Assembly (NCBI GenBank): GCA_043781855.1
Contig: JAYWBB010000068.1
Location: 1 to 16,289 of the forward strand
Direction: 5' to 3'
DNA: 16,289 bases
DNA from: Nevskia sp043781855
GTDB taxonomy: Bacteria > Pseudomonadota > Gammaproteobacteria > Nevskiales > Nevskiaceae
Translations under genes and position numbers: made by a program
Part shown: piece after piece, positions 14,199 to 16,289 of the stretch
How positions within the stretch are numbered: the stretch's first letter is position 1
How the letters are laid out: every line of letters begins with the position of its first letter
The notes under the pieces: generated by a model
Told to the model about the DNA's origin: nothing
Seen by the model: the letters and a program-made list of their open reading frames with translations, nothing else
The model's database searches: none

Positions 14199-15485
14199 CT
14201 ATGCCGCCTTCTTCACCGCGCCATAAACCGGAAACCGCGCGCACAACGCCCCGACTTCGCCGCGCACGCGGGCGATGGTCGTATCGAGGCCATCGCTCTT
14301 GCTCATCGCATCGACGATGTCGGCGATCCAGCCGGCGACCGCCGCCATCTCCGTTTCCCTGAACCCGCGCGTCGTCGAAGCCGGAGAGCCGAGACGCAGG
14401 CCCGACGTCACGAACGCCGACTTCGGATCGTTCGGCACGGAGTTTTTGTTGACCGTGATGTGCGCTTGACCCAGCGCAGCTTCCGCATCCTTGCCGGTGA
14501 CGTTCTTCGCGATCAGGTCGAGCAGGAACAGGTGATTGTCGGTGCCGCCGGAAACCACTTTGTAACCCCGGTCGAGAAACACTTTCGCCATCGCCCGCGC
14601 GTTCGCGATGACCTGCTTCTGGTAAACCTTGAAGTCCGGCTGCAGAGCCTCGCGGAAAGCCACCGCCTTCGCCGCGATGACATGCATCAGCGGCCCGCCC
14701 TGAATTCCGGGAAACACGGCCGAATTGAGCTTTTTGTAGAACTCCTCGCCCTGCCCGTTCGCGAGGATGATGCCGCCGCGCGGGCCGCGCAGCGTCTTGT
14801 GCGTGGTGCTCGTCACGACGTGGGCGTGCGGTAGCGGACTCGGGTAGTCGCCGGTCGCGACGAGACCGGCGACATGTGCCATGTCGACCCAGAAGTACGC
14901 GCTGACCTTGTCGGCGATCTCGCGCATGCGTGCCCAGTCCTTGACCCGCGAGTACGCCGAGAAACCGCCGATCAGCATTTTCGGTTTGTGTTCCAGCGCA
15001 ATGCGCTCCATCTCGTCGTAGTCGATCAGGCCCGTGGCCGGATCGAGACCATAGGGCACGATCTTGTATTGCTTGCCCGAGAAATTCGCGGGATGGCCGT
15101 GCGTCAGATGACCGCCCTGCGCGAGGTTCATGCCCATGACGGTATCGCCGGGGCTGACCAGGGTCAGGAAAATCGCGGCATTGGCCTGCGCGCCGGAATG
15201 CGGCTGCACATTCGCGTAATCGCAGCCGAAGAGTTTTTTGACGCGGTCGATCGCCAGCTGCTCGGCGATATCGACGAATTCGCAGCCGCCGTAGTAGCGC
15301 TTGCCTGGATAGCCTTCAGCATACTTGTTGGTCAGCACGCCGCCCTGCGCTTCCATGACGGCCAGGCTCGCGTAGTTCTCGGACGCGATCAGCTCGATGT
15401 GCGCTTCCTGACGCCCGGCCTCGGCAACCAGGGCGGCGTGAAGTTCCGGATCGGATTGCGCGATGGATTTGACGTTGGTCAGCAT
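14199..15485 (-). CDS. glyA: serine hydroxymethyltransferase
   Basis: GlyA is a PLP enzyme that converts serine and tetrahydrofolate to glycine and 5,10-methylene-THF, the main source of one-carbon units. The 428-residue protein has IELIASENYAS at 30-40, NKYAEGYPGKRYYGG at 53-67, the substrate-binding VDMAHVAGL at 200-208, and STTHKTLRGPRGG at 226-238 with Lys230 as the PLP lysine. A strong GAGGGG precedes the ATG, in a U-rich leader that carries three T5 runs. It is followed 12 bases later by nrdR. The gene may have its own promoter, since an unrelated AT-richer gene lies upstream, but I cannot define one. Confidence 0.98.
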   Translation of the reverse strand: MLTNVKSIAQSDPELHAALVAEAGRQEAHIELIASENYASLAVMEAQGGVLTNKYAEGYPGKRYYGGCEFVDIAEQLAIDRVKKLFGCDYANVQPHSGAQANAAIFLTLVSPGDTVMGMNLAQGGHLTHGHPANFSGKQYKIVPYGLDPATGLIDYDEMERIALEHKPKMLIGGFSAYSRVKDWARMREIADKVSAYFWVDMAHVAGLVATGDYPSPLPHAHVVTSTTHKTLRGPRGGIILANGQGEEFYKKLNSAVFPGIQGGPLMHVIAAKAVAFREALQPDFKVYQKQVIANARAMAKVFLDRGYKVVSGGTDNHLFLLDLIAKNVTGKDAEAALGQAHITVNKNSVPNDPKSAFVTSGLRLGSPASTTRGFRETEMAAVAGWIADIVDAMSKSDGLDTTIARVRGEVGALCARFPVYGAVKKAA

Positions 15486-15494
15486 CAGCCCCTC

Positions 15495-15514
15495 AAAAAG
15501 TCAAAAAGTAAAAA
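15495..15514 (-). promoter_or_regulatory. three phased T5 tracts in the glyA leader
   Basis: On the minus strand three runs of five T (15514-15510, 15507-15503, 15499-15495) are spaced 7-8 bases apart, directly between the stop codon of the small upstream gene and the glyA ribosome binding site. No stem long enough for an intrinsic terminator precedes them. In RNA they would be an unstructured U-rich leader next to a strong GAGGGG, which can aid ribosomal protein S1 or Hfq binding. The role is inferred only. Confidence 0.35.
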
Positions 15515-15832
15515 TCAATTCTTCTCTACGCAGCCGGCGACGCGCGCCAAATCAATCAATTGGTTGATGCGATTAGTTGTAACCCCGGATCCATTAGGGC
15601 TTTTTCCGGCCTCGGTTACTTGTTCATGGAAGACTTCGCACTCCGGCGAGTGCCGAATGAGCTGAGCCCGCTTCTCCGCATACCTTGAAGCGTTCGATAG
15701 AGCCAGTGGAGCCAATATCGAGCCCATGACCCTTTCAATCAAGCCGCTCTGAACGAGAAGAAATAACCCTCCAAACCCGGCAATGAAGATGATCAAGGTC
15801 GATTTCAGGCTGCGCTCTTTTCTTCGTCTCAC
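15515..15832 (-). CDS. small membrane-anchored protein of unknown function
   Basis: I do not recognise this 105-residue protein. It begins with a very basic stretch (MRRRKERSLK) followed by one hydrophobic segment at about 12-30, so it is likely anchored in the inner membrane with the rest outside the cytoplasm. The remainder contains a charged middle and two cysteines, Cys65 (SPECEVFH) and Cys101 (AGCVEKN), which could form a disulfide. The start is a GTG whose G is the last base of the nadA stop codon (TAGTG), suggesting translational coupling; no good ribosome binding site is seen. The base composition is lower in GC (30 of 60 at 15541-15600) than its neighbours. It may be a recent insertion or simply a fast-evolving gene. 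Confidence 0.65.
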   Translation of the reverse strand: MRRRKERSLKSTLIIFIAGFGGLFLLVQSGLIERVMGSILAPLALSNASRYAEKRAQLIRHSPECEVFHEQVTEAGKSPNGSGVTTNRINQLIDLARVAGCVEKN

Positions 15833-16289
15833 TAATCCACCACTTCAAGCATCAAATCCAGCGCCTTCCGCGCCGGTGCGGCAATCTCTTCCGGCACCCG
15901 GATCTGGTTAACGACCTGCCCCGCAACGAGGTTGTCGAGCACCCAGGCCAGATGCTGGGGGTCGGTGCGGAACATGGTCGAGCACATGCAGACCATCGGC
16001 GACATGAACTGCACGATCACGCCTTTCGGCTTCATCTCATCGCGCAGGCGGTTGACCAGGTTCAACTCGGTGCCGACCAGCCAATGCGTGCCCGCTTCCG
16101 CTGCGCGCACCGTACGCAGGATGTGCTCGGTGGAGCCGACATGGTCCGAGGCCTGACAGACCTCGTAGGAATTTTCCGGGTGGCTGATGACCTTGCCATT
16201 CGGTACTTCACGCCGGAATTTCTCGATCTGCGCCGGATGGAACATCTGGTGCACCGAGCAGAAGCCTTTCCAGAGGATGATCCGCGCAT
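15832..16289 (-). CDS. nadA: quinolinate synthase, C-terminal part (5' end beyond the window)
   Basis: NadA condenses iminoaspartate with dihydroxyacetone phosphate to quinolinate in de novo NAD synthesis, using a 4Fe-4S cluster. Only the last 151 residues are visible. They start within ILWKGFCSVHQMF, whose Cys is one cluster ligand. HPENSYEV, SDHVGSTEHIL and VGTELNLVNRL follow, and then MVCMCSTMF with Cys100 and Cys102 of the fragment, one of which should be the last ligand. The missing N-terminal part would be roughly 200 residues. The stop codon TAG shares its last base with the GTG start of the next small gene. The true start cannot be seen. Confidence 0.95.
   Translation of the reverse strand, partial: ARIILWKGFCSVHQMFHPAQIEKFRREVPNGKVISHPENSYEVCQASDHVGSTEHILRTVRAAEAGTHWLVGTELNLVNRLRDEMKPKGVIVQFMSPMVCMCSTMFRTDPQHLAWVLDNLVAGQVVNQIRVPEEIAAPARKALDLMLEVVD

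Noticed and set aside
13617..14834. 405-codon plus-strand open frame opposite nrdR and glyA
   Set aside because: It is antisense to two certain genes and has no family features.

Overview
The window is a GC-rich proteobacterial chromosome segment in which every gene I can support, 18 in total, lies on the minus strand. The core order nrdR-ribD-ribE-ribBA-ribH-nusB-thiL is typical of Beta- and Gammaproteobacteria. Fused AtuA-like, ETF and ETF-quinone oxidoreductase genes point to an aerobic organism that degrades branched-chain or fatty acyl-CoA. I cannot fix the genus; a gammaproteobacterium or a betaproteobacterium both fit.

Read in the direction of transcription (from 16289 down to 1), the first block is housekeeping. 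It holds the 3' part of nadA (NAD synthesis), a small AT-richer membrane-anchored protein of unknown function, glyA (one-carbon metabolism) and nrdR (ribonucleotide reductase repressor). These are followed by the riboflavin genes ribD-ribE-ribBA-ribH, then nusB, thiL, murI and pgpA. Most junctions are 4-8 base overlaps or gaps under 20 bases, so this is one or two tightly coupled operons. The main break is a roughly 100-base GTTG-rich repeat tract between nusB and thiL. murI sits between thiL and pgpA and overlaps both.

The second block (7310 down to 312) is a catabolic and redox group with wider spacing of 47-97 bases. It contains a fused AtuA-family protein, ETF-ubiquinone oxidoreductase, a beta-carbonic anhydrase, etfB, etfA, a strong intrinsic terminator, and an SDR-family protein whose catalytic Tyr and Lys are replaced. 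ETF takes electrons from acyl-CoA dehydrogenases and ETF-QO passes them to ubiquinone. The AtuA-like protein and the SDR resemble members of acyclic terpene and branched-chain acyl-CoA pathways. The carbonic anhydrase could supply bicarbonate to a biotin carboxylase of such a pathway, but that is inference. FMN and FAD made with the rib products would serve the ETF proteins, though the two blocks are not shown to be co-regulated.

Positions 1-311 hold no convincing gene. I saw no tRNA, rRNA, CRISPR array, insertion sequence or recognisable riboswitch. Most of the window is ordinary housekeeping. The best leads are the catalytically altered SDR, the carbonic anhydrase inside the ETF gene group, the unknown small membrane protein between nadA and glyA, and several structured repeats.
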